The notes: generated by a model from the letters alone, not told the origin. A stretch of 64,000 nt of DNA from Kluyvera ascorbata_C (GCF_044197065.1 NZ_JBIQOI010000007.1:124001-188000); one strand, 5' to 3'. Counted from the stretch's first letter, positions 19,641 through 29,617 are shown. A program made the numbers and translations.

Positions 19641-21501
19641 GTCTCAGGGCGTTCATCGCAGAATCTAAATCAACGGGTTGTAACAGACCACCCGGCGGAG
19701 CTTTAACCAGCTGTGGGCAAAGACGTTCAACGTCTGCCAGCATGGAAATTGCCTGCGCCATGTTCCACTGCGCGTGATCGCTTGCCAGATTTCGGGCCAG
19801 CCACTGCGCAACATTCCCGGCGTCAACGACACTTTGTTCCACCAGGTAGCCTATCAGTTCAGGAATCAAGATTTGTAAATTTTGTTGTCGTAAGGGTAAA
19901 GGCACGGCGCGGATCGTGGCGTGTTGCCCTTCGAGCAATATTTCAATGCCGAGCAGGTTCAGCGTTTCCTGCGCGCGCTCCAGCGTTTGACGCTCGCCGT
20001 CGGTCACTTTCAGACGCAGCGGGATCAGCAGCGGCTGCGCGCAAATGGACGCCTCACCCGGCGTCAACTGTGCCTGGCGCAGCCAGCGTTCCGCCACCGG
20101 CAACGCCAGCAGGCTTACCTTACCGCCGCGCTCCAGCAGAGCACAGGTATCGGCGACAATCGCCAACACACGCCCAAAGCTTTGACTATGTCCGGCAAGA
20201 TTATCCACCGCTGGTGCTTTCACCGGTTCCGGCGTTTTCTCTGGCGTATTTAACAACTGGCGATAAAGCGCCCCCTGCTGTTTCTGATAGCCCGGCTGAG
20301 CATTCGGCCAGCTACCGTTGGCACCACCACCGCTGATCCGCCCAGCGCTACCGCCGCCGGTTGGCGTTTGATAGCGCGGCATATCAGGCTCACGCGCCAC
20401 CGCGGGTTCCGCAAACTGGTTGCGCCCCGCAGCAACGCGGTTCTCCGGCAGGACGCGCGGCGCGGGCTCGTCATCTTCCGCCAATGGCAGAGGCGCATCC
20501 AACTGCTGTTGCAGCACGCTGAGCACCCCTTGATAGATAAAGTCATGCACCAGACGGGACTGATGGAAACGCACCTCGTGCTTCGCCGGGTGAACGTTCA
20601 CGTCCACCTGGTGCGGGTCAATCTCGAGATAAAGAACAAACGCTGGCTGCTGGTCAGCGCCAAGCTTATCTTCACACGCCTGACGAATCGCATGGTTGAT
20701 GAGCCTATCGCGCATCATGCGTCCGTTCACGTAACAGTACTGAATTTCAGCCAGCGCAGGCGTGGTGTGTTTCGGGTCCGCCACCCAGCCGTGCAGCGCC
20801 AGGTCGCCGTGCTGCCACTCAATGGCCAGCGCGTGCTCAAGGAACGGCACGCCGCAAATCGCCCCCAGTCGGCGCTCTTTCGGTGCGCCTTCGGCTACCG
20901 CACGATACTGGCGAACCGCTTTGCCATTGTGGGTCAGGTTAATGCTCACATCGAAGCGCGCCAGCGCAATGCGGCGGATAATCTCATCGATATGGTTGAA
21001 TTCGGTTTTCTCGGTGCGCATAAACTTGCGCCGCGCTGGGGTGTTGTAGAACAGGTCCAACACTTCCAGCGTGGTCCCTACTGGGTGCGCCGCTGGTTTC
21101 ACCGTCACGTCCTGATCGCGCCCTTCCGCGTAGGCCTGCCACGCTTCTTGTTGCTCAGCGGTTCGTGAGGTGATGGTCAGACGCGAGACCGAGCTGATAC
21201 TCGCCAGCGCTTCGCCGCGAAAACCCAGACTGATGATCGCCTCAAGGTCATCAAGCGAGGCGATTTTACTGGTGGCGTGACGAGCCAGCGAGAGCGCCAG
21301 CTCGTCTTTTTTGATGCCGCAGCCGTTATCACGAATGCGGATAAGCTTGGCGCCGCCGCGTTCAATATCAATATCAATGCGGGTGGCTCCCGCATCGAGA
21401 CTGTTCTCCACCAGCTCTTTCACTACCGATGCAGGCCGCTCAACCACTTCACCCGCGGCAATCTGGTTCGCAAGCTGCGGCGGTAAAACCTGTATCGGCA
21501 T
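19633..21501 (-). CDS. mutL: DNA mismatch repair protein MutL
   Basis: 622-residue GHKL ATPase that links MutS mismatch recognition to MutH incision and UvrD unwinding. N-terminal ATPase motifs: ENSLDAGATRIDID (about 32-45), DNGCGI, and GFRGEALASISSV (about 93-105). A Pro/Gly-rich linker (about 345-430) precedes the C-terminal dimerisation domain. Ten bases downstream of amiB, overlapping miaA. Confidence 0.97.
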   Translation of the reverse strand: MPIQVLPPQLANQIAAGEVVERPASVVKELVENSLDAGATRIDIDIERGGAKLIRIRDNGCGIKKDELALSLARHATSKIASLDDLEAIISLGFRGEALASISSVSRLTITSRTAEQQEAWQAYAEGRDQDVTVKPAAHPVGTTLEVLDLFYNTPARRKFMRTEKTEFNHIDEIIRRIALARFDVSINLTHNGKAVRQYRAVAEGAPKERRLGAICGVPFLEHALAIEWQHGDLALHGWVADPKHTTPALAEIQYCYVNGRMMRDRLINHAIRQACEDKLGADQQPAFVLYLEIDPHQVDVNVHPAKHEVRFHQSRLVHDFIYQGVLSVLQQQLDAPLPLAEDDEPAPRVLPENRVAAGRNQFAEPAVAREPDMPRYQTPTGGGSAGRISGGGANGSWPNAQPGYQKQQGALYRQLLNTPEKTPEPVKAPAVDNLAGHSQSFGRVLAIVADTCALLERGGKVSLLALPVAERWLRQAQLTPGEASICAQPLLIPLRLKVTDGERQTLERAQETLNLLGIEILLEGQHATIRAVPLPLRQQNLQILIPELIGYLVEQSVVDAGNVAQWLARNLASDHAQWNMAQAISMLADVERLCPQLVKAPPGGLLQPVDLDSAMNALRHE

Positions 21502-21510
21502 GAAAACTCC

Positions 21511-22878
21511 TTAGTTAACGAGCGTCCTGGATGCTGACGCGGCGCTGGCGGTCTGCGACTGTTCGTCACGAGGGCCGGATTGTATCGGATGCGCCGTGAA
21601 ATAGTTACGTAAACCGTTATAAATGGCTTCCGCGATCTTCTGCTGATAATCGTCGCTGCCCAGCAGGCGCTCTTCGCTGCTGTTACTGATAAAGCCGGTC
21701 TCGACCAGAATGGACGGAATATCCGGCGAACGCAGCACGCCAAGGCTGGCATGTTCAGGACGACGCTTATGCAAGTTACCCACCTGCTGAAGCTGGCTAA
21801 TCACGCTGGTCGCCACATCATACCCTACGCGCTGGGAATGACCGAACTGCAGATCCAGCACCGCCTGGCTCAGGTACGGGTCGGCCTGGCTGTTGGCCAG
21901 TACGTCGCCCGCGCCGCCCAGCAGCTCAGACTGTTTCTCATGCTGTTCGAGCCAGCCCGCCATTTCGCTGTTTGCGCGACGGTTAGAGAGCACCCACACG
22001 GACGCACCGGTCGCATCGCGGTTCGGCGCAGCATCGGCGTGAATCGACACCAGGAAAGAGGCGTTCTGCTTACGCGCCACGTCGGAACGGCCCATCACCG
22101 AAATAAAATAATCGCCGTCGCGAGTCAGCACGCCTTTGAACATCGGATCATCATTCAGCAAGGCACGCAGCTTGCGCGCAATGGCAATGGTGACGTTTTT
22201 CTCACGCGTGCCGCCAGGGCCAATCGCCCCAGGGTCCTGACCGCCGTGACCGGCATCAATAGCGATAATCACTTTATCCCCCGAGACGCTGCGCGCGCGG
22301 GAAGACGGACGCGGGGTTGGCGTCACGGTGCTGGCAATTGCCGGCTGGCGTTCACTGCTGAAACTACCGCTACTGCCGTTCGTGGTACTGCCGCCGCTGA
22401 ACGGGTTACGCCCAGGCTGCACCGGCGCAGTCGTCACGACTGGCGTTTCCACTCGCTTAGCCACTACCGGCGGTGGCGGAGGAGGCGGTGGAACGTCAGC
22501 GTTAATGGTGAACACCACGGTATAGTTGGCACCGTTCTGCTGCTTCACCGCCCGGGTTTTGCCATTTTCGGTCAGATCGACCACCAGTCGTAAGGTCTGA
22601 TCGTCTTTCGGCGTGCCCGAGCGAATCGCTTTCACCAGGTTATTACCGCTAAAACGCAACGGTAATCCCTGAAGCACCCCGGTTTGTTTGATATCCAGCA
22701 CGACGCTACGCTTGTCGTCCTGGGTAAAGTTGTACTCCGGATCGCCCATAAAGCTGAGCGTGATCCGCGCCTGCGTTTCGCCGTTCGCCACCTGAATATC
22801 GGACAAACTTGCCGCCATTGCCGGTACGCCGACCAGCATCAGTGCGGCCATTAACCACCCTTTTGCGCGAAAAATCAT
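21511..22878 (-). CDS. amiB: N-acetylmuramoyl-L-alanine amidase AmiB
   Basis: 455-residue periplasmic zinc amidase that cleaves septal peptidoglycan during cell separation, activated by EnvC/NlpD. Signal peptide (1-22, ending AMAAS), an AMIN domain (about 25-130), a proline-rich linker containing eight prolines in a row, then the Amidase_3 domain with AIDAGHGGQDPGAIG (Zn His), HADAAPN and the late Zn/catalytic ETGFISN. The start at 22878 (MIFRAKGW) begins a clean signal peptide with AAGGGA upstream; the reading from 22926 adds 16 non-signal residues. Confidence 0.95.
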   Translation of the reverse strand: MIFRAKGWLMAALMLVGVPAMAASLSDIQVANGETQARITLSFMGDPEYNFTQDDKRSVVLDIKQTGVLQGLPLRFSGNNLVKAIRSGTPKDDQTLRLVVDLTENGKTRAVKQQNGANYTVVFTINADVPPPPPPPPVVAKRVETPVVTTAPVQPGRNPFSGGSTTNGSSGSFSSERQPAIASTVTPTPRPSSRARSVSGDKVIIAIDAGHGGQDPGAIGPGGTREKNVTIAIARKLRALLNDDPMFKGVLTRDGDYFISVMGRSDVARKQNASFLVSIHADAAPNRDATGASVWVLSNRRANSEMAGWLEQHEKQSELLGGAGDVLANSQADPYLSQAVLDLQFGHSQRVGYDVATSVISQLQQVGNLHKRRPEHASLGVLRSPDIPSILVETGFISNSSEERLLGSDDYQQKIAEAIYNGLRNYFTAHPIQSGPRDEQSQTASAASASRTLVN

Positions 22879-22894
22879 CCTGGGATCCCTTAAA

Positions 22895-23356
22895 TTAACC
22901 GGCAAACCGCGCCAGCAGAGACTCACCTAATGAGGAGACCGCGCTGATGCGCGCCTCACGCCCTTGCGCCTGGTAATCTAAGTGTATTTCGATATCCGGC
23001 TCGGGCAGAACACCTGCGCCCTGTTGCGGCCATTCCACCAGGCAAATGGCATCGTTAGCAAAGTAATCGCGGATCCCCATAAATTCGAGCTCCTCGGGAT
23101 CGGCAAGGCGGTACAGATCAAAGTGATAAACCATCAGGTCGGCGAGCTGATAAGGCTCAACCAGGGTATAAGTGGGGCTTTTGACGTTGCCGTTATGACC
23201 TAACGCCTGCAGGAATCCACGGCTAAAGGTGGTTTTCCCGGCGCCCAGATCGCCGTACAGATAGATGACGGTTGCACCGACACAGGCTTTCGCCACTCGG
23301 TTGCCAAGGTCCAGGGTTGCCTGCTCGTCAGATAAAGGAATCACTCGATTAGTCAT
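22895..23356 (-). CDS. tsaE: tRNA threonylcarbamoyladenosine complex ATPase TsaE
   Basis: 153-residue P-loop protein needed with TsaB, TsaC and TsaD for t6A37 formation in tRNAs reading ANN. Walker A GDLGAGKTT at residues 35-43; the segment DFANDAICLVEWPQ-like around 95-110 holds the Walker-B-type region. Overlaps the 3' end of nnr by 8 bases, so probably co-translated. Confidence 0.96.
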   Translation of the reverse strand: MTNRVIPLSDEQATLDLGNRVAKACVGATVIYLYGDLGAGKTTFSRGFLQALGHNGNVKSPTYTLVEPYQLADLMVYHFDLYRLADPEELEFMGIRDYFANDAICLVEWPQQGAGVLPEPDIEIHLDYQAQGREARISAVSSLGESLLARFAG

Positions 23357-24875
23357 GGTTTACGTCAATCACATCCGGGTTAACAACACGCCGTAGCGTG
23401 GAAAAGAGGTCTGTCGCGAGCATACCGCGGGTGCCATAGCGCGCCGCCAGTTCATCGGCGGCGGCACCGTGGGCGATACACCCTGCGCACGCTGCATCAT
23501 ACGGCGATAATGCCTGCCCCAGCAATGCGCCGATGATGCCCGAAAGCACATCGCCCATTCCGCCGCTGGCCATGCCGGCATTTCCCGCATCAATAATTCC
23601 GATCGCGCCCTGGTCATCTGCCACGACCGTACCGGCGCCTTTTAGCACCACCGCGCCGCCGTACCGTTTTACCAGACGCTGCGCGGAAAGTAAGCGATCG
23701 TTCTCGATGTCTGCCACCCGACAATTGAGCAGCCGTGCGGCTTCGCCGGGGTGCGGCGTGATCACGCGATTGTGACGTTTATCCGGATTGATTGCCAGCA
23801 GGTTAAGCGCATCGGCATCCCACAGAGTGGGTTTGCGGAAATTGTCGATTTTCCGCAGCGCCTGCTTGCCCCATTCGGCTTGCCCCAGACCGGGGCCTAT
23901 CACCACCGCATCCGCCCACTCCAGTGCTTCATCGAGCGTCTGCGGCGTCAGTTCATGCACCATCAGCTCAGGCCGGGCGGTAATAATCGGCGCAACGTTT
24001 TCAGCACGCGTTAATACCCGCACCAGCCCCGCACCGGCTCGCAGCGCCGCTTCACCGGTCATGCGAATCGCCCCGGCGGTACCGTGGTCGCCACCGATCA
24101 CCACCAGGCGGCCGTGATCGCCTTTATGTGAGGTAGGACGACGCGGCGTGAACCACTGTCCTAGCTGCGAAGCATCAAATCGATGAATGTTTGTGTTCTG
24201 GGTTGCCAGCCAGGCGTCGAGACCGAGCGCATCGTGGTGCAGATGCCCAACAACGTCACGCGCCTTGCCGGTCAGTAAACCGGGTTTGAGGGCGATAAAG
24301 GTGATGGTGTGAGCCGCCTGAATAACCGCACCGGGCGTCGTGCCCGTTTGCGCATTCAGCCCGGAGGGAATATCCAGCGCGATAATCGGTGCCGGGAAGG
24401 CGTTAGCCCGCTCAATCAGGTACGCTACGTTCTCGCGCGGCGCGCTTTGTAGCCCGGTACCGAGCAGGCCATCAATAATCAGGTCTGCGTCCTGTGGCCA
24501 ATGCGCATTCGCCGGGTAAATCTCGCCGCCCACCGCGTGCCACGCCTCACGAGCAGCCTGCGCCTCTTCCGGCAGCGGCTTATCGCTGGCGATTGCCAGC
24601 AGCGTCACCTGAATACCGGCAGCCTTCGCCAGACGCGCGACCTCGTAGCCATCACCGCCGTTATTGCCGTGCCCGCAAAGGACAATCCAGCGGCGGGTAG
24701 CAGGATACGCGGCTCGCGCGAGGTTAAATGCCGCTTCGCCCGCGCGCTGCATTAAGGAGTAAAGGGAAAGCCCAAGGCTCTGTGCCGCTGTTTTTTCAGC
24801 GCGACGCAGGTCATCCGCAGGCCAAATGGAGTGTGGTATACTTTGGGGGTTACTCGTCAATGTATGGTCCGTCAT
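23349..24875 (-). CDS. nnr: Bifunctional NAD(P)HX repair enzyme
   Basis: 508-residue fusion that repairs hydrated NADH/NADPH. The N-terminal YjeF_N epimerase (about 1-220) has GHGNNGGDG; the C-terminal ADP-dependent dehydratase (about 225-500) has GGDHGTAGA and the ribokinase-like NAGMASGGMGDVLSG. The start at 24875 (MTDHTLTS) is chosen because it matches the family; the longer reading from 24896 adds 7 residues. Its ATG overlaps the ATG of divergent queG in the palindrome CATG. Confidence 0.96.
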   Translation of the reverse strand: MTDHTLTSNPQSIPHSIWPADDLRRAEKTAAQSLGLSLYSLMQRAGEAAFNLARAAYPATRRWIVLCGHGNNGGDGYEVARLAKAAGIQVTLLAIASDKPLPEEAQAAREAWHAVGGEIYPANAHWPQDADLIIDGLLGTGLQSAPRENVAYLIERANAFPAPIIALDIPSGLNAQTGTTPGAVIQAAHTITFIALKPGLLTGKARDVVGHLHHDALGLDAWLATQNTNIHRFDASQLGQWFTPRRPTSHKGDHGRLVVIGGDHGTAGAIRMTGEAALRAGAGLVRVLTRAENVAPIITARPELMVHELTPQTLDEALEWADAVVIGPGLGQAEWGKQALRKIDNFRKPTLWDADALNLLAINPDKRHNRVITPHPGEAARLLNCRVADIENDRLLSAQRLVKRYGGAVVLKGAGTVVADDQGAIGIIDAGNAGMASGGMGDVLSGIIGALLGQALSPYDAACAGCIAHGAAADELAARYGTRGMLATDLFSTLRRVVNPDVIDVNHD

Positions 24876-26013
24876 GTCACAGCCCCTCGATCTCAATCAA
24901 TTAGCGCAACAAATCAAACAATGGGGCACCGAACTGGGTTTTCAGCAGGTCGGCATCACCGATACCGATCTCAGCGCCTCCGAGCCCAAACTGCAGGCAT
25001 GGCTGGATAAACAATACCACGGCGAGATGGAATGGATGGCGCGTCACGGTATGATGCGCGCGCGTCCGCACGAACTGCAGCCCGGTACGCTCCGGGTGAT
25101 TAGCGTTCGCATGAACTATCTTCCCGCCAATGCGGCCTTTGCCAGCACGCTGAAAAATCCCGAGCTAGGTTACGTCAGCCGTTATGCCCTGGGGCGTGAT
25201 TATCATAAGCTGTTGCGTAACCGCCTTAAAAAGCTCGGCGAAATGATTCAGGAACAGTGTGTCTCGCTGAATTTTAGACCGTTTGTCGACTCTGCGCCTA
25301 TTCTTGAGCGTCCGCTAGCGGAAAAAGCCGGGATTGGCTGGACGGGGAAGCACTCACTTATCCTCAACCGCGATGCCGGATCGTTCTTTTTCCTCGGCGA
25401 GCTGCTGGTTGATATCCCCCTGCCCATCGATCAACCGGTAGCCGAAGAGTGCGGGCGCTGCGTGGCCTGCATGACCATCTGCCCCACCGGTGCGATTGTC
25501 GAACCTTACACCGTCGACGCCCGCCGCTGTATCTCGTATCTGACCATCGAGCTTGAAGGCGCCATTCCGGAAGAATTTCGTCCACTATTGGGCAATCGTA
25601 TTTACGGCTGCGACGACTGCCAGCTAATCTGCCCGTGGAATCGCTTCTCACAGCTGACTGATGAAGCCGACTTTAGTCCGCGCAAAGCGCTGCATGCGCC
25701 CGAACTTATCGAGCTATTTGCCTGGAACGAAGCCCATTTCCTGAAAGTGACGGAAGGTTCAGCCATTCGCCGTATCGGCCACCTGCGCTGGCTGCGAAAT
25801 ATCGCCGTTGCGCTGGGTAATGCACCGTGGAGCGAAGCGGCGCTAAACGCGCTGGAAAGTCGCCGAGGTGAGCACCCACTACTCGATGAACACATTGAAT
25901 GGGCGGTGGCGCAGCAAATCACTCGTCGAAATGAAAATGTGGTTGAGGTGCAGTTACCGAAGAAACAGCGTCTGGTGAGAGTGGTGGAAAAAGGGCTACC
26001 GCGCGACGCCTGA
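24874..26013 (+). CDS. queG: Epoxyqueuosine reductase
   Basis: 379-residue cobalamin- and iron-sulfur-dependent enzyme of the last step of queuosine synthesis in tRNA. Two [4Fe-4S] cysteine sets: Cys193, Cys196, Cys199, Cys203 (CGRCVACMTICP) and Cys219, Cys246, Cys249, Cys253 (CDDCQLICPWN). The start at 24874 (MSQPLDLN) fits the family; the reading from 24826 adds 16 unsupported residues. Divergent from nnr with overlapping start codons. Confidence 0.96.
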   Translation: MSQPLDLNQLAQQIKQWGTELGFQQVGITDTDLSASEPKLQAWLDKQYHGEMEWMARHGMMRARPHELQPGTLRVISVRMNYLPANAAFASTLKNPELGYVSRYALGRDYHKLLRNRLKKLGEMIQEQCVSLNFRPFVDSAPILERPLAEKAGIGWTGKHSLILNRDAGSFFFLGELLVDIPLPIDQPVAEECGRCVACMTICPTGAIVEPYTVDARRCISYLTIELEGAIPEEFRPLLGNRIYGCDDCQLICPWNRFSQLTDEADFSPRKALHAPELIELFAWNEAHFLKVTEGSAIRRIGHLRWLRNIAVALGNAPWSEAALNALESRRGEHPLLDEHIEWAVAQQITRRNENVVEVQLPKKQRLVRVVEKGLPRDA

Positions 26014-26282
26014 TATATTCACAGCCTGTGAGTAAAAATAAAAAGACATTGCGTTTCAACACGCCAAAGTTCGTCAAGCGATCCCGCTAACATTTTGAAA
26101 TGATATATCTCATTAAATTTCAACAAGTTAAGAAAAACTGTAAAAATCCAGAAAACATTAGTGCGCGAAGAACGTGATAACAGCCTGTGGATAACTCTGT
26201 TTACAAGAGTATTTCAGAAACGAAAAAAACAACCTCAATGACTTAACGCATTGTGGAAGTATTTTTGTTTTGGAAGAAAATT

Positions 26283-26358
<76 letters not shown>

Positions 26359-26391
26359 TTGGGTGTGTCTACTGCGACTACTTTCAAATTT

Positions 26392-26467
<76 letters not shown>

Positions 26468-26496
26468 TTGGGTGCTTGGTACTGCTTTCAAATTTT

Positions 26497-26572
<76 letters not shown>

Positions 26573-26632
26573 AAAATCTGGCAATTTTTGTTGCTGTCGT
26601 AATTCGCATTTCTGCTTCGTTACGGGAGGCGC

Positions 26633-26660
26633 ATTATACGAGAATTCTTTCCCCCTGCAA
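26633..26660 (-). promoter_or_regulatory. Promoter of the tRNA-Gly cluster
   Basis: Minus strand: -35 TTGCAG (26655..26660), 16-base spacer, perfect -10 TATAAT (26633..26638), then a GC-rich discriminator GCGCCTCCCG. That discriminator is the hallmark of stable-RNA promoters under ppGpp control. Confidence 0.7.
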
Positions 26661-26752
26661 CCCCCCCTGAAGCGATTTTTTAAAAAAACCGTTCAAGTGC
26701 TGGATAAATCGGCAAGTTGACTATTTTAGCGCCAATTCATCCCGTTAGCACG

Positions 26753-27298
26753 TTAAAGCTGAATAAAATGTTCGCGGTAGTAGGCCAGTTCCGCCACCGA
26801 CTCACGAATATCATCCATCGCCTGGTGAGTCCCCTGCTTTTTAAAGCCAGGCAGAATTTCTGGTTTCCAGCGACGCGCCAGCTCTTTGAGCGTGCTGACA
26901 TCCAGATAACGATAGTGGAAGTAGGATTCCAGCTCCGGCATGTATTTAAACAGGAAGCGACGATCCTGACCGATACTGTTCCCACAAATTGGTGATTTAC
27001 CTTCCGGCACCCATTGCTTTAAGAATTCCAGCGTCGCCAGCTCCGCTTCGCGGTCCCCCATGGTGCTCGCCTTCACGCGCTCAACCAGGCCGCTACCGGT
27101 GTGGGTACGCACGTTCCAGTCATCCATCAGCGCCAGCTGCGCGTCAGATTGGTGAACAGCAATGGTCGGCCCTTCCGCCAGAATATTCAGCTGTGCATCG
27201 GTCACCAGCGTGGCGATTTCAATAATGCGATCGCGCTCGGGATCCAAACCCGTCATCTCCAGATCGATCCAAATCAGGTTGTTTTCATCTGCACTCAT
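26753..27298 (-). CDS. orn: Oligoribonuclease
   Basis: 181-residue essential DEDDh exonuclease that degrades 2-5-mer RNAs, including pGpG from c-di-GMP turnover. Exo I motif WIDLEMTGLD (Asp12, Glu14), later HQAMDDIRES with the last Asp and the DEDDh histidine. The start at 27298 (MSADENN) matches the family; the reading from 27310 adds four residues. Divergent from rsgA. Confidence 0.97.
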   Translation of the reverse strand: MSADENNLIWIDLEMTGLDPERDRIIEIATLVTDAQLNILAEGPTIAVHQSDAQLALMDDWNVRTHTGSGLVERVKASTMGDREAELATLEFLKQWVPEGKSPICGNSIGQDRRFLFKYMPELESYFHYRYLDVSTLKELARRWKPEILPGFKKQGTHQAMDDIRESVAELAYYREHFIQL

Positions 27299-27405
27299 GC
27301 TATTTTCCACCCTTCTTGTCTAACCTGCCGCTGCGGGTTAACTAGTATTAATTAGCGTGTATCATAGAGGTTTTGCCCGATATGGGCGACCAGGAGTCAG
27401 CACGA

Positions 27406-28461
27406 TTGAGTAAAAATAAACTCTCCAAAGGTCAGCAGCGCCGCGTTAAGGCGAACCACCAGCGCCGCCTCACAACAGCCGCGGAGAAGCCAGATTATGA
27501 CGACAACCTGTTTGGCGAAGCCGCCGAAGGGGTGGTCATCAGCCGCTTTGGCATGCATGCCGACGTGGAATCCGCCGACGGCGAAACCCACCGCTGCAAC
27601 ATTCGCCGCACCATCCGTTCGCTGGTTACCGGCGACCGCGTCGTGTGGCGTCCGGGTAAAACCGCCGCTGAAGGGGTAAACGTTAAAGGTATCGTTGAAG
27701 CGGTACACGAGCGCACCTCGGTACTGACGCGCCCTGACTTTTACGACGGCGTGAAGCCGATTGCCGCCAACATCGATCAAATCGTTATTGTTTCGGCCAT
27801 TTTGCCCGAGCTGTCGCTGAATATTATCGACCGTTATCTCGTCGCCTGCGAAACGCTAAGCGTTGAGCCGCTGTTGGTACTGAATAAAATCGACCTGCTG
27901 GACGATGAAGGCATGGCGTTCGTCAACGAGCAGATGGATATTTACCGCAACATCGGCTACACCGTACTGATGGCCTCAAGCCACACCCAGGATGGCTTAA
28001 AGCCGCTAGAAGCCGCGCTGACCAACCGTGTAAGCATCTTTGCCGGTCAGTCTGGCGTAGGTAAATCCAGCTTGCTGAACGCGCTGTTGGGGCTTAACGA
28101 CGACCGCATTCTGACCAACGACGTTTCCGATGTCTCCGGTCTGGGTCAGCACACCACCACCGCCGCGCGTCTGTACCACTTCCCGCACGGTGGCGACGTC
28201 ATCGACTCCCCAGGCGTTCGCGAATTCGGCCTGTGGCACCTCGAACCGGAACAAATTACCAATGGTTTTGTCGAATTCCACGACTACCTTGGACACTGTA
28301 AGTATCGCGACTGTAAACATGATACTGACCCAGGCTGCGCTATCCGTGCAGCCGTAGAGGAAGGGAAGATTGCCGAGACTCGTTTCGAAAATTATCACCG
28401 CATCCTGGAAACCATGGCGCAGGTAAAAACGCGTAAAAACTTTTCAGACATAGATAATTGA
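27406..28461 (+). CDS. rsgA: Ribosome small-subunit biogenesis GTPase RsgA
   Basis: 351-residue circularly permuted GTPase acting in late 30S maturation. An OB-fold (about 35-110) is followed by G4 NKIDLLDD, then G1 GQSGVGKSS and G3 DSPGVREFG (the permuted order), and a C-terminal zinc knuckle built from CKYRDCKHD...C. The start is taken as TTG at 27406 (MSKNKLSKG), 9 bases after CAGGAG; the ATG at 27373 would add 11 residues absent from the family. Confidence 0.93.
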   Translation: MSKNKLSKGQQRRVKANHQRRLTTAAEKPDYDDNLFGEAAEGVVISRFGMHADVESADGETHRCNIRRTIRSLVTGDRVVWRPGKTAAEGVNVKGIVEAVHERTSVLTRPDFYDGVKPIAANIDQIVIVSAILPELSLNIIDRYLVACETLSVEPLLVLNKIDLLDDEGMAFVNEQMDIYRNIGYTVLMASSHTQDGLKPLEAALTNRVSIFAGQSGVGKSSLLNALLGLNDDRILTNDVSDVSGLGQHTTTAARLYHFPHGGDVIDSPGVREFGLWHLEPEQITNGFVEFHDYLGHCKYRDCKHDTDPGCAIRAAVEEGKIAETRFENYHRILETMAQVKTRKNFSDIDN

Positions 28462-28527
28462 GAACTATGATTTTGCCGACTGACATTTACGTCAACAGTC
28501 GCTAGAATCGGCCGCTTTTCTTTTTAA

Positions 28528-28550
28528 GATCCGACGCCCGTCGTCGGATC
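28528..28550. other. Perfect hairpin in the psd leader
   Basis: GATCCGACG and CGTCGGATC form a perfect 9-bp stem with a 5-base loop (CCCGT), about 22 bases before the GGAGG of psd. No T run follows, so it is not a normal terminator; it may be a leader structure or a protein site. Confidence 0.5.
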
Positions 28551-28581
28551 AGGATCGACACATAATGGCCTGGAGGCTACC

Positions 28582-29598
28582 TTGTTAAACTCGTTTAAAC
28601 TTTCACTGCAATACATTCTGCCTAAACTGTGGCTTACGCGTCTCGCAGGCTGGGGTGCGAGCAAACGAGCGGGATGGCTGACGAAACTGGTTATCGATCT
28701 GTTCGTGAAGTTCTACAAGGTCGATATGAAAGAAGCGCAGAAGCCGGACACCGCTAGCTACCGCACTTTCAACGACTTCTTCGTTCGTCCGCTGCGTGAA
28801 GATGTCCGCCCGGTCAATACCGACCCAAACGTGCTGGTGATGCCAGCCGACGGCGTGATTAGCCAACTTGGCGCGATTGAAGACGACAAAATTCTGCAGG
28901 CCAAAGGCCATAACTACTCGCTCGAAGCGCTGCTCGCGGGTAACTACATCATGGCTGACCTGTTCCGTAACGGCAGTTTCGCGACGACCTATCTGTCGCC
29001 GCGCGACTACCACCGCGTACATATGCCATGCAACGGTATCCTGCGTGAAATGATTTACGTCCCGGGCGATCTGTTCTCTGTGAACCACCTGACCGCGCAG
29101 AACGTACCTAATCTGTTTGCCCGTAACGAACGCGTCATCTGCCTGTTTGATACTGAATTTGGTCCAATGGCGCAAATTCTGGTGGGTGCGACTATCGTGG
29201 GTAGCATCGAAACCGTCTGGGCGGGTACCGTCACGCCACCGCGTGAAGGCGTGATTAAGCGCTGGACTTACCCAGCGGGCGATCAGGAAGGCTCCGTAGC
29301 ACTGCTGAAAGGCCAGGAGATGGGCCGCTTCAAGCTGGGCTCAACGGTCATCAACCTGTTTGCCGCGGGTAAAGTCACGCTGATGGAGCAGTTGAAAAAT
29401 CTGTCCGTGACGAAGCTTGGCGAACCGCTGGCCGTTTCCACCGAAGCCGTTGCCGAACCTGAGGCTGCGCCGGTTGTTGAGCCTGTCGTTGAGCCGGTTA
29501 TTGAACCTGTTGCTGAACCACAGGTCGAAGCGGTTGTTGAACCGGTTGTAGAGCAGGATGTCGCCCCAAAGGCTGACAACGCGCAAGAAAAAAGTTAA
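28582..29598 (+). CDS. psd: Phosphatidylserine decarboxylase proenzyme
   Basis: 338-residue inner-membrane-bound enzyme making phosphatidylethanolamine. It self-cleaves at the LGST motif to form the pyruvoyl group on Ser254; Asp90 and His147 are the other catalytic residues. The start is TTG at 28582, 4-5 bases past GGAGG. The C-terminal tail after about residue 285 is an acidic run of imperfect Val-Val-Glu-Pro repeats, longer than the 322-residue E. coli protein. mscM follows after 19 bases. Confidence 0.97.
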   Translation: MLNSFKLSLQYILPKLWLTRLAGWGASKRAGWLTKLVIDLFVKFYKVDMKEAQKPDTASYRTFNDFFVRPLREDVRPVNTDPNVLVMPADGVISQLGAIEDDKILQAKGHNYSLEALLAGNYIMADLFRNGSFATTYLSPRDYHRVHMPCNGILREMIYVPGDLFSVNHLTAQNVPNLFARNERVICLFDTEFGPMAQILVGATIVGSIETVWAGTVTPPREGVIKRWTYPAGDQEGSVALLKGQEMGRFKLGSTVINLFAAGKVTLMEQLKNLSVTKLGEPLAVSTEAVAEPEAAPVVEPVVEPVIEPVAEPQVEAVVEPVVEQDVAPKADNAQEKS

Positions 29599-29617
29599 CA
29601 ACGAATAAGGGTCTGAC

